From positions 4,960,001 to 5,024,000 of the forward strand of contig NZ_CP119758.1 in the NCBI RefSeq assembly GCF_029323795.1: a stretch of DNA of 64,000 bases, read 5' to 3'. Below, piece by piece: positions 10,395 through 21,700 of this stretch. Position 1 is the stretch's first letter, and each line of letters starts with the position of its first letter. Source of the stretch: Zobellia alginiliquefaciens. Its GTDB lineage: Bacteria > Bacteroidota > Bacteroidia > Flavobacteriales > Flavobacteriaceae. Position numbers and translations under genes: made by a program. The notes under the pieces were generated by a model. It did no database searches. It saw only the letters and a program-made list of their open reading frames with translations, and was not told the DNA's origin.

Positions 10395-13300
10395 TTATTT
10401 TGTTAAATATTCAAAAACCTGAAGTGGCCCATCATTATTAACACCAACAAGAAATTCCTTCTCTCCAACTGCTAATAATTGCATGCTTTTTAAATCTTTA
10501 TTGAATTTTAAGCCGCTCATATATACAGGTTTTAGCGAATATTTTCCAGATGAGCTAACAGTTCCTTCCATATAAAAACCTGACCCTGCATCATTTCTGG
10601 GGGTCTCTACTTCTGAAGCAAATAAATTACCAGCAACTACAACATCTTTTACGCCGTCTTGATTGAAATCTTTTATTATAATTGAATTCACAGAAGATAA
10701 TTGCGCCATATTGGGTAATTTGTTCTCTTCTAAACTACCATCTCCTTCGTTTATAAAGTATGAAGAAGCAAATGTCTTTACTTTTTTATGTAGCACATCC
10801 GCTGTGTTCTTTATGTTATATACCTCAAAAAAATCGGCCTGGGCAAAAGCATCATATGACTTAAACTTGCTTTTTAAACTCGGGATCTGTTCCGTAGAGC
10901 ATTGTTTACCACGAACAGGATACAATGTGTTATTTTCGTAATACCCTAAAGCCAAATCATTTGATCCATTTGTGTCAAAATCTGCATAATACACTTCAAA
11001 AGGCAGTTTTCCCGTAGCTTTGTATTTATAATTAAGACCCAGATTACCTGTCACATAATCATCATCGCCATCACCATCTAGGTCAGAGGCTTTAATACTA
11101 TACCACCACCCTTCAGTGTTTTCTAGACTACTCAACTCTTTCTTCTTAAAACCTTCTTCACCCTGTTCAAAAACAGTTACTGGCATCCATTCACCGACCA
11201 GTATAAAATCTATCATATCATCGTTGTTATAATCTGTCCAGACCATATCAGTAACAAGCCCTATGTTTTCTAATTCAGGGGCTACGGTACCCGTTACATC
11301 ACTAAAAACTCCGTTGTTATTTTTTAGAATAGCACTGCTTGCCGATTTAGGGTAATCCCAAGGAACTAAGCGACCTCCAATAAAAAGGTCTAAATCACCA
11401 TCCTTGTCATAATCAAATGGCTCTACTGACATACCACTAATCTTTACTTGGGGAAGTGCGTTCTTGTTTTTTTGAAAAGTTCCGCTCCCGTCGTTCATAT
11501 ATAGTCTGTCTTGATAATACGATGTATTTTTAGCCTGTTCATTCCCTCCACTTACTACATACAAGTCTAAGTCCCCATCACCATCTGCATCAAAAAAGAC
11601 GGCCCCTGTGTCTTCATACCACTTGTCCTCAACCAGTACTTTAGATTTTTTTTGTTCAAATCTTTCGTTTTTGGTTTGAAGAAAAAACACGCCTGTTTGT
11701 CCTGATGCTCCGCCCACATAAACATCTTCCAAACCATCTCCATTAATATCTCCAATTGCTAAAGATGGGCCAAATTTAGATAATTGATGAGGTAAAAGCA
11801 CCTGTTTATCAAAATCATCAAATTGATTTTCCGTATGCATGAATTCCAGTCCCGACTTATAGATTTCTTTAAAAATAATTTCGCTTTCCGGTACCAAATC
11901 AACTCTGGAGTCGGTGGCTTGGCTTTCTAAAACCTCTACAAGTTGATTTGCTTTTAATTTAACCAAAATTTGCTCCTTACCACTAGCCCAGTTTATTTGT
12001 AATGTATCTACCTCTTTTACACTTCCCAAACCAAAGTGAATTATCGGCTCAACGGAAGAAAGATAACCACGGCTAGGCATCATTTCTTGGTACTGGTTTT
12101 TGCCGTCCGCCACTAACCTTACTTTAGCGCCAATTCCAAATGTATTAGCTTGATCTCCTTTTAACTTAAGACGTAAATAATTGGTGTCCTCTAACTTATT
12201 TTCAATGACCATAGACATTCTATCCAAATTGTTGATTACCATATCCAAATCACCATCCAAATCTAGATCGGCATAAGATGCTCCATGTGTAAAGCCAAAA
12301 TAAGAAAGCCCTTGTGGATCTTTGTCCTCAGAGAAAGTTAAATCGCCATTATTCACAAAAACCTTATTACTTACCGGTTCTACTGGCATATTTTTTGTCA
12401 ACAAATAGCGCTCACTTGGCGCTATTTTACCGGATTCTATAGCCGCAGCAACCTTAAGTTCATAATCTTTATTATTGACACTTCGCCTCATTCCATTAGT
12501 AATGAAAATATCTTTCCAACCGTCATTATTTAAATCTGCAAAAAGTGCTGACCAACTCCAATCTGTATTTGAAACACCTGCCAACTCTGCAATATCACTG
12601 AAAGAATTATTGCCGTTGTTCATTTGTAGACTGTTTCTCATATATTGATAATGCAGCCCCATTTCTACCGCCTCATGAAAATACTCAGGCCGCATGGAAG
12701 ACATATTCCTTTTCTTTCCAAAATTAGATGAAGACATCATATCTGCCTGTAGCAAATCTATCCATCCATCATTATTAAAATCAGCAGCATCTGATCCCAT
12801 GCCAAAATTAGAAGTGTGGTTCATGTATTCTTTAACTCCATCTTTAAAGGTTCCGTCCTTTTGATTGATATATAAAAAATCTGGTGAGTTAAAATCATTC
12901 GAAACGTAAATATCCAACCAGCCATCATTGTTGAAATCCGATATACTGGCATTTAAACTTAACCCAAAATTATACACACCAGCTTTTTGTGTAATATTCT
13001 CAAATTTATTTCCTCCCACATTTTCATACAACTGGTCACTCTCTTCCTGGGTTGCCAACTTTTGTTTTTCCACATAGAAAGCATTTGTACTCTGAAATTC
13101 GGCAGGCGGATAAGCTGCTAAAAACATGTCTAAATCTCCGTCTCTATCAAAATCAAAAAACGTGGCTTGATTAGAATACCCCGCATCGTCAAGACCAAAC
13201 TCCACTGCACTCTCAGTAAAAGTTTCATCTCCATTATTTATATATAGTAAATTTCTTTTATCAGGAGATGGACCACTCACACATATATAAATATCTAAAA

Positions 13301-13736
13301 AACCATCTGCATTAATGTCTGCCATTGTAACACCACTAGACCATCTTGGTTTATCTTTTCCACCAACACCGGCCTTATCCGAAATATCTTTAAAATTAAA
13401 ATTTCCTTGATTAAGATATAATTTGTTATTAACTCCATTCCCTACAAAGAAAACATCCGGTAGTCCATCATTATTTATATCTCCAGTAGCAACGCCAGCC
13501 CCGGCATACATATAAGGAAAATTAAAATAATTAAGGTTTTTAGATTCTGTTAATGTATTGGCGAAGGTTACATGCGTTTGCTCCTTTAATTTTACTTCAA
13601 ACTTCAAAGTTTTCCGGTTTATTGAAGCTTCTACATTTTTCTCTTTCTTTTTTTCCGAAGTACATTCCCCACAGACAAGAATCGCAAAAAATAATGTTAT
13701 ACACCTAATTCCATTTAAAAAATAGCCTCCTACCAT
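10395..13736 (-). CDS. VCBS/FG-GAP repeat protein with ASPIC/UnbV domain (paralogue 1)
   Basis: This 1113-residue exported protein has many FG-GAP/VCBS calcium-loop repeats (GDINNDGLPDVFF, DFDRDGDLDMFL and similar DxDxDGxxD loops) on both sides of an ASPIC/UnbV domain at about 525-600 (SRGYLSSVEPIIHFGLG). The predicted fold is a pair of beta-propellers that bind Ca2+. The N-terminus is a signal peptide; Cys22 or Cys25 might be a lipidation site but the lipobox is poor. It is a tandem paralogue of the next gene upstream, 15 bp away, and belongs to the SusC/SusD cluster. The family is common next to SusCD pairs in marine Bacteroidota and related to animal CRTAC1. Its function is unknown; glycan binding at the surface is a guess from context. 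Confidence 0.92.
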   Translation of the reverse strand: MVGGYFLNGIRCITLFFAILVCGECTSEKKKEKNVEASINRKTLKFEVKLKEQTHVTFANTLTESKNLNYFNFPYMYAGAGVATGDINNDGLPDVFFVGNGVNNKLYLNQGNFNFKDISDKAGVGGKDKPRWSSGVTMADINADGFLDIYICVSGPSPDKRNLLYINNGDETFTESAVEFGLDDAGYSNQATFFDFDRDGDLDMFLAAYPPAEFQSTNAFYVEKQKLATQEESDQLYENVGGNKFENITQKAGVYNFGLSLNASISDFNNDGWLDIYVSNDFNSPDFLYINQKDGTFKDGVKEYMNHTSNFGMGSDAADFNNDGWIDLLQADMMSSSNFGKKRNMSSMRPEYFHEAVEMGLHYQYMRNSLQMNNGNNSFSDIAELAGVSNTDWSWSALFADLNNDGWKDIFITNGMRRSVNNKDYELKVAAAIESGKIAPSERYLLTKNMPVEPVSNKVFVNNGDLTFSEDKDPQGLSYFGFTHGASYADLDLDGDLDMVINNLDRMSMVIENKLEDTNYLRLKLKGDQANTFGIGAKVRLVADGKNQYQEMMPSRGYLSSVEPIIHFGLGSVKEVDTLQINWASGKEQILVKLKANQLVEVLESQATDSRVDLVPESEIIFKEIYKSGLEFMHTENQFDDFDKQVLLPHQLSKFGPSLAIGDINGDGLEDVYVGGASGQTGVFFLQTKNERFEQKKSKVLVEDKWYEDTGAVFFDADGDGDLDLYVVSGGNEQAKNTSYYQDRLYMNDGSGTFQKNKNALPQVKISGMSVEPFDYDKDGDLDLFIGGRLVPWDYPKSASSAILKNNNGVFSDVTGTVAPELENIGLVTDMVWTDYNNDDMIDFILVGEWMPVTVFEQGEEGFKKKELSSLENTEGWWYSIKASDLDGDGDDDYVTGNLGLNYKYKATGKLPFEVYYADFDTNGSNDLALGYYENNTLYPVRGKQCSTEQIPSLKSKFKSYDAFAQADFFEVYNIKNTADVLHKKVKTFASSYFINEGDGSLEENKLPNMAQLSSVNSIIIKDFNQDGVKDVVVAGNLFASEVETPRNDAGSGFYMEGTVSSSGKYSLKPVYMSGLKFNKDLKSMQLLAVGEKEFLVGVNNDGPLQVFEYLTK

Positions 13737-13751
13737 AAATACAGCCTAAAA

Positions 13752-16700
13752 TTATAATATTGTTGTTTTAAATAGTCTTAAAACATCATCATTTGTAGTT
13801 ACCAATATACCCACTTGCCCATTAGATATTTTAATCTGTTGAATATCTTTTACGCTATACGGAATAAAAAAACCGCTTTGAGCAGGGCTTAAAGCTCTAA
13901 ATTCGTTTTGAGAATTATTCTTAAACAAAAACCCGGGAGAAGCGTCTGCCCTAGTAGTTTCTATTTCTACCTCAAACTTGTTACCCCCTAAAAGAATTTC
14001 TTGAACCCCATCTCCATCAAAATCATTGCAAACAATACCGTTGACTGTAGAAAATTGTGCTTCTACTGGTAACTTGTTAATTTGGAGCCCTTGATTTGTA
14101 TTTTCCAAAATAACAGACGAAAATATCTGTGCTTCATAACGTGTTGCATCCGTTATTTTTTCACCTAAAATGGTAGGTAAATCTGCATTAGCAAAACCTT
14201 CATACGTCTTGAATTTTTTATTTAATCCAGGAATTTGTTGACTTGAACACTCTTTGCCTCTTATAGGAACCAAACTGTTTTTTAGTTTTTTCGCCAAAAA
14301 AATATCGTTCGTTCCATTGCTATCAAAATCATTTGCAAAGACATAAAAAGGTTTGTCTTTAGATGCTGTGAATTTGTAATTTTCGCCCAAATTCCCTAAA
14401 ATCAAATCCACATCTCCATCTTTATCATAATCCGAGGCCACTACTTTGTTCCACCATCCATTGGTTTTACCCAAATTAAACCTCTCCGATACATTTTTTA
14501 ACTTATTATTCACTACTTTAAAAATTGTAATGGGCATCCACTCGCCAACTACGATTAGCTCTTTAGCATCATCATCATCTACATTTGCCCAAACGGCGCT
14601 AGTAACCATTCCCAAATCTTTTAAATCAGGAGCATCTGATTCTGTAACATCTTTTAATATTCCATTGTCGTTTCTCAACCAATGACTATCTGCTGAGGAC
14701 GGGTATTTACCTGGCATTTGCCTACCTCCTACAAAAAGGTCCAAATCGCCATCTCCATCAAAATCATGTGTAATTACACAGGAGCCACTAGTTACAATTC
14801 TAGGTAAATTTTGAGTTTTGGAAAAAATCCCTTTTCCATTGTTCAAATATAATCTGTCTTGATAAAATTCTGAATCAATTTTACTCTCACTACCTCCACT
14901 TACTACATACAAATCTTTATCTCCGTCTCCATCTACATCAAAAAACGTAGCCCCCATATCTTCAGACTCTTTGTCTAAATTAAAAGTAGAATTTTTTAAG
15001 GGTCTAAATTTCCCTCGACTATCCTGAGTGTAAATTACCCCTGATTGCCCTTTTGCTCCTCCAACGTAAAAATCCTCTAACCCATCTGCGTCAACATCAC
15101 CTACAGTCACAAAAGGGCCTAGTTTGGACATTTCGTGCGGAAGCAAAATTTGATACTTATAATCATCAAAATCATTCTCCTTATGTCTAAAATTTGATTG
15201 AATATCTTTGGTTGACTCAGCAAACAAAATTGGGTCATTAATTTGCTCATCTATTTGTTTGGTTGCTTCGGAGTAACTAACCTGTACTAATTGATTGGCT
15301 TTAACATCCTTAATCGTGTTCACTTTTTTATCTGGCCAAGTTATTTTAATTTGGTCAACCACACCTACATCTCCTAGGCCAAAATGCACCAATGGCTCTA
15401 CGGACGACAAATAGCCTCTTGTTACTTTAAAATCATGATATTGTATTTGATTGTTATACTTTAGCTCTATCTGGGCACCAATACCATTGGGGTTTTTCTT
15501 TGGCCCCTTTAAACCAATTTTCAAGTACTTATTACTCTTCTGTTCATCTAATTTATTCTCAAAAACAAATGCAGTATCCTCAAGATTATTGACAACCAAG
15601 TCTAAATCCCCATCATTGTCCAAATCTACTGTTGCGGCTCCATTTGAAAAACTTTTTTGGTCAAGGCCCCAATCCACCACTTTTTTATTAAAGGTTAGAT
15701 CAGTATTATTTTGAAAAATGTAATTAGTAAGTTTAGTTGTTGGATAAAGATTTAGAATATTCTTTAGGTTTTGCTCATCAGAGTTTTGTTTAATAGCATT
15801 GCTATTTATATAATTAAAAAATCTTTTAGTGGCATCTTTATCCGTCACATCTCTACGATAGCCATTAGTTATAAAAATATCCCTATATCCGTCATTATCA
15901 AAATCGCTTCCAAGACATGACCAACTCCAATCTGTTTTTGCAATACCTGCTAACTGACCTATTTCACTATAAAAACCATTCCCCTCATTTAAATGCAACA
16001 TGTTATGCATATATTGGCTGTGGTAACCACGCTCCATGATTTCCCTATATTTCTCTAAGTTCATTGACGCCATTGTAGTCTTGCTTCGGATATAATTTTC
16101 AGATACCATATCCAAGGCCAAAATATCCTCAAAGCCATCATTGTTAAAATCTACTACATCTACACCCATAGAATAGAATGAAGTATGGTTTGTATACTCT
16201 TTAATACTTTCCTTAAATTTATTTTTACCTTGATTTATATATAGATAATCAGATTGTTCGTAATCATTTGTGACGTAAATATCCGTAAGCCCATCATTAT
16301 TAGCATCAAGTGTACTGACTCCTAATCCATAGCCGTAATTGTTAACGATACCAGCTTGTAAACCAATTTCCTTAAACTTATTATTTTCATTTAAAAATAG
16401 TTTATCTCTATAGAGGTTATTATTTTCTCTTTCGCCCTTATTTATTTCATCCGGTGTCTGAAAAAATAATTCTGGTCTATTGGTAAGATACATGTCTAAG
16501 TCATTATCATTATCCATATCAAAGAACACTGCTTGAACCGAGTACCCTGTATCCGCCAAGCCATATTCTTTTGCTTGTTCAGAGAACTTCATATTACCAT
16601 CGTTGATGAATAATAGATTTTTTCTTTCCTCATCCGTGTCCTTATATCCACCACGACAGATATAGATATCCATGAAACCATCATGATTAACATCTATCAT

Positions 16701-17096
16701 ATTAATACCTGTATGCCAACCACCACCTCCACTTACACCTGCGGACTCCGTAATATCCTCAAATTTAAAATCGCCTTTATTTAAGTATAATTTATTGGAT
16801 TGTTCATTGGCAGAAAAATATATATCCGAAAGTCCATCATTATTAATATCACCAATAGCTACCCCCCCTCCATTGTATACATAGTTAAAATGAACTACGT
16901 AATTTTTCAGATTTTCTTCTACATGGTTCATAAAAGTCACACCTGAACTATCTGGATGGACAAGTTTAAAAAGTGGCTCTTTAACTTCCGGTTCCTGCAG
17001 GTTAGCTATTTTAGTATGAACTTCCTCTTTGCAACTAACGACCACTACTAAAATAACCAATATTGAAAGTAGACTGGGTGATATATTATACTTCAT
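13752..17096 (-). CDS. VCBS/FG-GAP repeat lipoprotein with ASPIC/UnbV domain (paralogue 2)
   Basis: This 1114-residue protein has the same architecture as the 10395-13736 protein: FG-GAP/VCBS repeats, a central ASPIC/UnbV domain at about 530-602 (TRGYLSSVEPLVHFGLG), then further repeats. The signal ends in VVVSC, so Cys22 is a clear lipidation site. Shared blocks with the paralogue (DWSWS, YLSSVEP, LPHE/QLSK-LGP, RGKECSSQQIP versus RGKQCSTEQIP) show an old duplication rather than a recent copy. It lies 141 bp after susD, behind a hairpin, and 15 bp before paralogue 1. Function unknown; a surface Ca2+-dependent propeller acting with SusCD is the contextual inference. Confidence 0.92.
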   Translation of the reverse strand: MKYNISPSLLSILVILVVVVSCKEEVHTKIANLQEPEVKEPLFKLVHPDSSGVTFMNHVEENLKNYVVHFNYVYNGGGVAIGDINNDGLSDIYFSANEQSNKLYLNKGDFKFEDITESAGVSGGGGWHTGINMIDVNHDGFMDIYICRGGYKDTDEERKNLLFINDGNMKFSEQAKEYGLADTGYSVQAVFFDMDNDNDLDMYLTNRPELFFQTPDEINKGERENNNLYRDKLFLNENNKFKEIGLQAGIVNNYGYGLGVSTLDANNDGLTDIYVTNDYEQSDYLYINQGKNKFKESIKEYTNHTSFYSMGVDVVDFNNDGFEDILALDMVSENYIRSKTTMASMNLEKYREIMERGYHSQYMHNMLHLNEGNGFYSEIGQLAGIAKTDWSWSCLGSDFDNDGYRDIFITNGYRRDVTDKDATKRFFNYINSNAIKQNSDEQNLKNILNLYPTTKLTNYIFQNNTDLTFNKKVVDWGLDQKSFSNGAATVDLDNDGDLDLVVNNLEDTAFVFENKLDEQKSNKYLKIGLKGPKKNPNGIGAQIELKYNNQIQYHDFKVTRGYLSSVEPLVHFGLGDVGVVDQIKITWPDKKVNTIKDVKANQLVQVSYSEATKQIDEQINDPILFAESTKDIQSNFRHKENDFDDYKYQILLPHEMSKLGPFVTVGDVDADGLEDFYVGGAKGQSGVIYTQDSRGKFRPLKNSTFNLDKESEDMGATFFDVDGDGDKDLYVVSGGSESKIDSEFYQDRLYLNNGKGIFSKTQNLPRIVTSGSCVITHDFDGDGDLDLFVGGRQMPGKYPSSADSHWLRNDNGILKDVTESDAPDLKDLGMVTSAVWANVDDDDAKELIVVGEWMPITIFKVVNNKLKNVSERFNLGKTNGWWNKVVASDYDKDGDVDLILGNLGENYKFTASKDKPFYVFANDFDSNGTNDIFLAKKLKNSLVPIRGKECSSQQIPGLNKKFKTYEGFANADLPTILGEKITDATRYEAQIFSSVILENTNQGLQINKLPVEAQFSTVNGIVCNDFDGDGVQEILLGGNKFEVEIETTRADASPGFLFKNNSQNEFRALSPAQSGFFIPYSVKDIQQIKISNGQVGILVTTNDDVLRLFKTTIL

Positions 17097-17163
17097 AAAC
17101 TAAAACTATATAAAAAATTATTGTGCAACCTAACACCATTTTCATTTTACCTTAAAAAACAAC

Positions 17164-17199
17164 TAAACGGCCTACCTTATTTACACAGGTAGACCGTTT
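17164..17199 (-). terminator. Intra-cluster hairpin between susD and the VCBS genes
   Basis: Arms 17165-17176 and 17188-17199 surround an 11-nt loop. Read on the minus strand the stem is 12 bp with one U-G wobble; on the plus strand that position is a C-A mismatch, so the minus-strand RNA is the better fold. A T-rich tract follows on the minus strand. It may act as a partial terminator or 3' stabiliser that keeps susCD transcripts more abundant than the VCBS genes. Confidence 0.65.
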
Positions 17200-17236
17200 T
17201 TTATTTTACATTATAAACATAGGTAATCAAGCCTAC

Positions 17237-18715
17237 CTAATAACCCGGATTCTGTTCTAGAACTCCTCCGTAATTATCTATTTCTACTTGTGGTATAGGA
17301 ACTTTTTCGTGTTTACCTACAATAAAACCTAAAGGGGTTAATAAATCAGTACGTCCCCATCTAAGTAAATCTTGTTTTCGCAGACCTTCCAAGTTCAATT
17401 CCACACGACGTTCGTGCCGTATGGCATCTATCAAAGCTTGCCCTGTTGTTCCAGCAGGCACCTCTGGCAATACGCTATCATCTCCCTCACGAGCTCTCCT
17501 TCTCACTTTGTTTACATATTCTATCGCTGTTGCCGGATCCGATTCTGCTACAGCTTCGGCATACATCAAGTATATATCGGCCAGTCTTAACACTCTCCAA
17601 TTGACACCGCCGTCGCCAGCTTGAGCCGGAATAGGGTAATCCGAATATGGAGCATAAGCCACTTTTTTACCGAAATAAGAGTTTACTCCATCTAAAGGGG
17701 CATAAGGTTGTCCAGGAATATTATAAAAACTATGCTCATACCTTGGATCTCCCTCCTCAAACTCGTCTAACAATTCTTGCTTGGCCATGGTAAAGCCCCA
17801 GCCTCCATAAGAACCGCCCGACCTTGGACCAAAAGCGTGTCCGGTAGCATTACCTAATTGCACCGCTCCTCCACCTTCATTAGCTTCTTTGAACTGCACT
17901 TCAAATATAGATCCTGGTCCATTCTCCCCTGCGGGTTGAAAAATTTCACGATAGGTAAGCGCCAATTCATATTCTCCAAGAGCAAATAATTCTTCTGAAT
18001 ATTTTTTAACTCCTGCCATATCGTTTTGGACCGCTTTAAGTCTTACTAAAAAACCCAGAGCAGAGCCCTTAGTAGCCCTACCCATGTCTTCCGCAGCGTA
18101 TTCAGATTTCTTAGGAAGTCTAGCTATAGCCTCCAACATATTCTCTTCAATAAAGTCCCAAGTTTCTTGCTCTGTACTTCTTCCAACTGTTAAATATTCT
18201 TCAGCCAGTTCAAAATTCTCCCTGTAAATTGGCACGCCTCCAAAGTATCTTACCAAATCAAAATAATAAGCTCCTCTTAGGAAATAAGCTTCCCCAACAA
18301 TTCTAGTTTTTAGGGCTTCGTCCATTTCAATATTAGGTACATTTGCGATTACCTTATTCGCGTTTCTAATACCCTGATAATCCTCAGGCCACCTATTTAC
18401 AATCTCACCTACAGTTGTAAGTATCTCGTAGTTTTCCAAAGCAGTTAATGGATCTTGATCTGCAGGGCTAGCTCCACCTTTCCAAGCATCATCAGTTCCT
18501 ATATTCCCCCAACCATAATCACCTTGAAAGTTATTATACCATTGTCTCAACCCTCTATAGCTAGCATTAATTGCCAATAGAGCGTCTGATTCATTTCTGA
18601 AAAAATTATCATCACCTGCTAGGCCATAGGGTGTTGGCTCTAGAAAGTCGTCTGATTTACAAGCCGTAAAGCCCATAACCATTACCGCAATAAGTGTATA
18701 TATTATCTTTTTCAT
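17237..18715 (-). CDS. susD: RagB/SusD family glycan-binding lipoprotein
   Basis: This 492-residue SusD homologue has a lipobox FTAC (Cys19) and the typical SusD start (DDFLEPTPYG, with an aspartate-rich segment after the lipid Cys). TPR-like helices are present, including EAYFLRGAYYFDLVRYFGG, and the C-terminal SusD region has LRLADIYLMYAEA and HERRVELNLEGLR. It is the surface lid of the SusC transporter and binds glycan fragments. It begins 4 bp after the susC stop; the two form a standard pair. The ligand cannot be read from sequence; sulfatase and uronate genes nearby suggest a sulfated uronic-acid-containing oligosaccharide. Confidence 0.96.
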   Translation of the reverse strand: MKKIIYTLIAVMVMGFTACKSDDFLEPTPYGLAGDDNFFRNESDALLAINASYRGLRQWYNNFQGDYGWGNIGTDDAWKGGASPADQDPLTALENYEILTTVGEIVNRWPEDYQGIRNANKVIANVPNIEMDEALKTRIVGEAYFLRGAYYFDLVRYFGGVPIYRENFELAEEYLTVGRSTEQETWDFIEENMLEAIARLPKKSEYAAEDMGRATKGSALGFLVRLKAVQNDMAGVKKYSEELFALGEYELALTYREIFQPAGENGPGSIFEVQFKEANEGGGAVQLGNATGHAFGPRSGGSYGGWGFTMAKQELLDEFEEGDPRYEHSFYNIPGQPYAPLDGVNSYFGKKVAYAPYSDYPIPAQAGDGGVNWRVLRLADIYLMYAEAVAESDPATAIEYVNKVRRRAREGDDSVLPEVPAGTTGQALIDAIRHERRVELNLEGLRKQDLLRWGRTDLLTPLGFIVGKHEKVPIPQVEIDNYGGVLEQNPGY

Positions 18716-18719
18716 AGTC

Positions 18720-21700
18720 TTATAAAGTTAAGTTAATTCCGAAAAGAAATGTTCGTGGTTGTGGGTATCCACCTCTATCCAATCCTATTATCAAAGAATT
18801 ATTTTCCCCAAACTCATTAGGAGATTGTCCAATTTCAGGATCGAAACCAATATCATATTTTGTAAAAGTATGAAGGTTCTGTCCTGAGATATAAACCCTC
18901 AACTTATCCAAACCTATTTTATCTACTAGGTCTGCTGAAAAATTATAACCTAACTGTAAATTTTTCACTCTTAAATAAGAACCATCGTAAACATAACGAT
19001 CGGAAATTTGAATATTTCTAGCATTTCCAGCTAAAGTAAGTCTAGGTAAAGTGTTTGAAGTTCCTTCTCCGTGCCATCTACCTAAAGCACTTTCCTGAAG
19101 TCCTGACCCCAATTCACTTTCAAAGAAATAGGGTAATGAACTGAAAATCTCATTTCCTTGAGTTCCTTGGAAAAAGATTCCTAAATCCCAATTTTTATAA
19201 TTAAAATCTAAATTGAAACTATAATTGAAATCTGCATGTGGACTACCTATTTTTGTTCTATCATCTGCATTAATTACACCATCTGCTTGATCTGCCACTC
19301 CGTCTCCGTCTGTATCAACAGTTAACTGATCTACAAATCTAATATCACCAGGTACTGCTCCTTGTTCTGCACCAGCTGTAACTTCTCCCTCATTCTGAAA
19401 CACCCCGTCAGTTTCGTAGCCATAGAAGTAGCTAACCTCGTAACCAGGTTCTGACCTAAGGAAACCATTCTGACCAAAAGCACCACCTACGGCTAAAAAC
19501 GCATTATTAGTATCCAATGAAGTCAACTCATTGTCAATCATATCCATATTAGCACCAATACTAAAACCAAAATCCTCATATTGTTTACTATAACCAAGAG
19601 CAAATTCCCAACCTTTATTACTCATCGTTCCTTTATTAAACAAAGTTGACTCCGTAAGACCTGATGACTGGGTAGTGGGAGGAATAAGTAGAATCATATC
19701 TTTTGTTTTTCTGTCAAAATAATCAACAGAAAACGTCAATTGATTATTAAGGAAACCCAAGTCTATCCCAACGTTGGTAGTAGTTGTTGACTCCCATTGC
19801 AATAATGGATTCGGCACACCCTTAGAGGCTGCACCTGATGCTCTCTGATTTCCGAAAACCACATCAACCCCGGCTGTTGGTCCAACCGACAACTCAGAAA
19901 AGAAAGCGAAATCATCAATAGATCTATTCCCAATTTCACCTATACCCGTACGAACTTTAAACTGATTAAAAAAACTGTCTTTCATAAACTTCTCATTATG
20001 AACATTCCATGACAACGCAGCTGCTGGAAAAGTACCATATCTTTTATCCGGCCCAAACTTTGAAGAACCATCTCTACGTACTGTTGCCGTTAAAAGATAT
20101 CGATCATCATAATTATAAATTAATCGAGAAAACAAAGAGAACAAATTAGACTCCCATCTGTTTCCTGCCCCAGTAGTAGAATTACCATCTTCAACTACTA
20201 CATTATTACCGAACAAATCACTAATATCAGTTGCAAACGCTCGTGTGTTAATTCCGGTAAACTCCTGTTGTTCATGTCCTACCATAGCGGTTACCCCATG
20301 CTTACCAAACTCATTATTGTAAGTAAGCACGTTAGACCAAGTATAGCTCCTTGTCTGGTCGGCTCTTGATTCTAATTGATTTTGAGTTCTTAGAATACCA
20401 CCTGTAACCCCATAACCCACATTATCCGGATCTATTACAGGATCGAAATCGTAACGCTCAGACGTGGTAAACTGAGGCGCGTACGTAGTTCTAAAACTAA
20501 AGTTTCTAAGGAAGTTAATATTCAAATAAGCATTTAAATTGAACTCTCTATTAGTATTTTCATTTGTTCTATACCTAACTTCCGCATCTGGATGAATAGC
20601 ACTAACAGATGTTGGTGAAGAATATAAGCCATCCGCTGTATAAAATGGAATATTAGGCTCCCACCCATAACCTTGTATTGCCGTCTGACCCCAAAGCCAA
20701 ACTCCGCTTTCTGATCTTGTGTTTTGATTTCTAACGGAATAAGACAATCTATGTCCTAATGTTATATTATCATTTAATTTGTATTCATTATTAATTCTAA
20801 TGTTATGCCTATTAAAAGCTGACGACTTTAGAATACCTGCCTGATCCGTATAGCCATAAGAAACAAAATAAGAAGCAAATTCATTTCCGCCAGATACAGA
20901 AAGTTGGTTGTTTTGAATAAATCCTGTACGGAATATTAAATTTCCCCAGTCATATGTATTCATGTCAGCTATTTCTTCAGCGGAAAACTTAGGAGCTAAA
21001 CCATCATTGGTATACCCTTCATTTACGAGTCCCGCCCATTGTTGAGAATCTAGCATATCTAAATCTCTTGCTCTTTCTTGAGTACCAATGTAACTATCAA
21101 AATTAACTGTTACTTTACCAGGCCTACCCGTTTTAGTAGTTACCAAAATAACACCATTAGCCCCGTTAGAACCGTAAATCGCTGTTGCAGAAGCGTCTTT
21201 TAAAACTTCTATACTTTTAACATCTGCAGAATTTAGATTATTAAGGTTTCCCGGAACACCATCTATAATTACATAAGGATCAGAATTATTAACCGTACCT
21301 ACACCTCTAATTCTTATTGTAGAATTAGCACCAGGTTGACCTGTAGAGGCAGTAACGTTAACACCAGGAGCCCTGCCCTGTAATGCCTGTCCAACTGTAA
21401 CTACTGCTATTTCATTAATCTCTTCTGAGCTTACCGAACTAATTGCTCCGGTTAAATCGGATTTCTTCTGCGTACCATAACCGATAACAACAACTTCATC
21501 TAGTTTACTTGCATCTTCAGCAAGGCTAATATCTATAGTCTGTCTGTTGTTAACTGCAATTTCCTGTGTAGTAAATCCAATATAACTAAATATTAATGTT
21601 GCCGTACCATCTGCCGATATGGTATAGTTTCCGTCAAAATCTGTCTGGGTACCGGTTGTAGTTCCCTTTACTAATACGTTAGCACCAGCTAACGGTAGTC

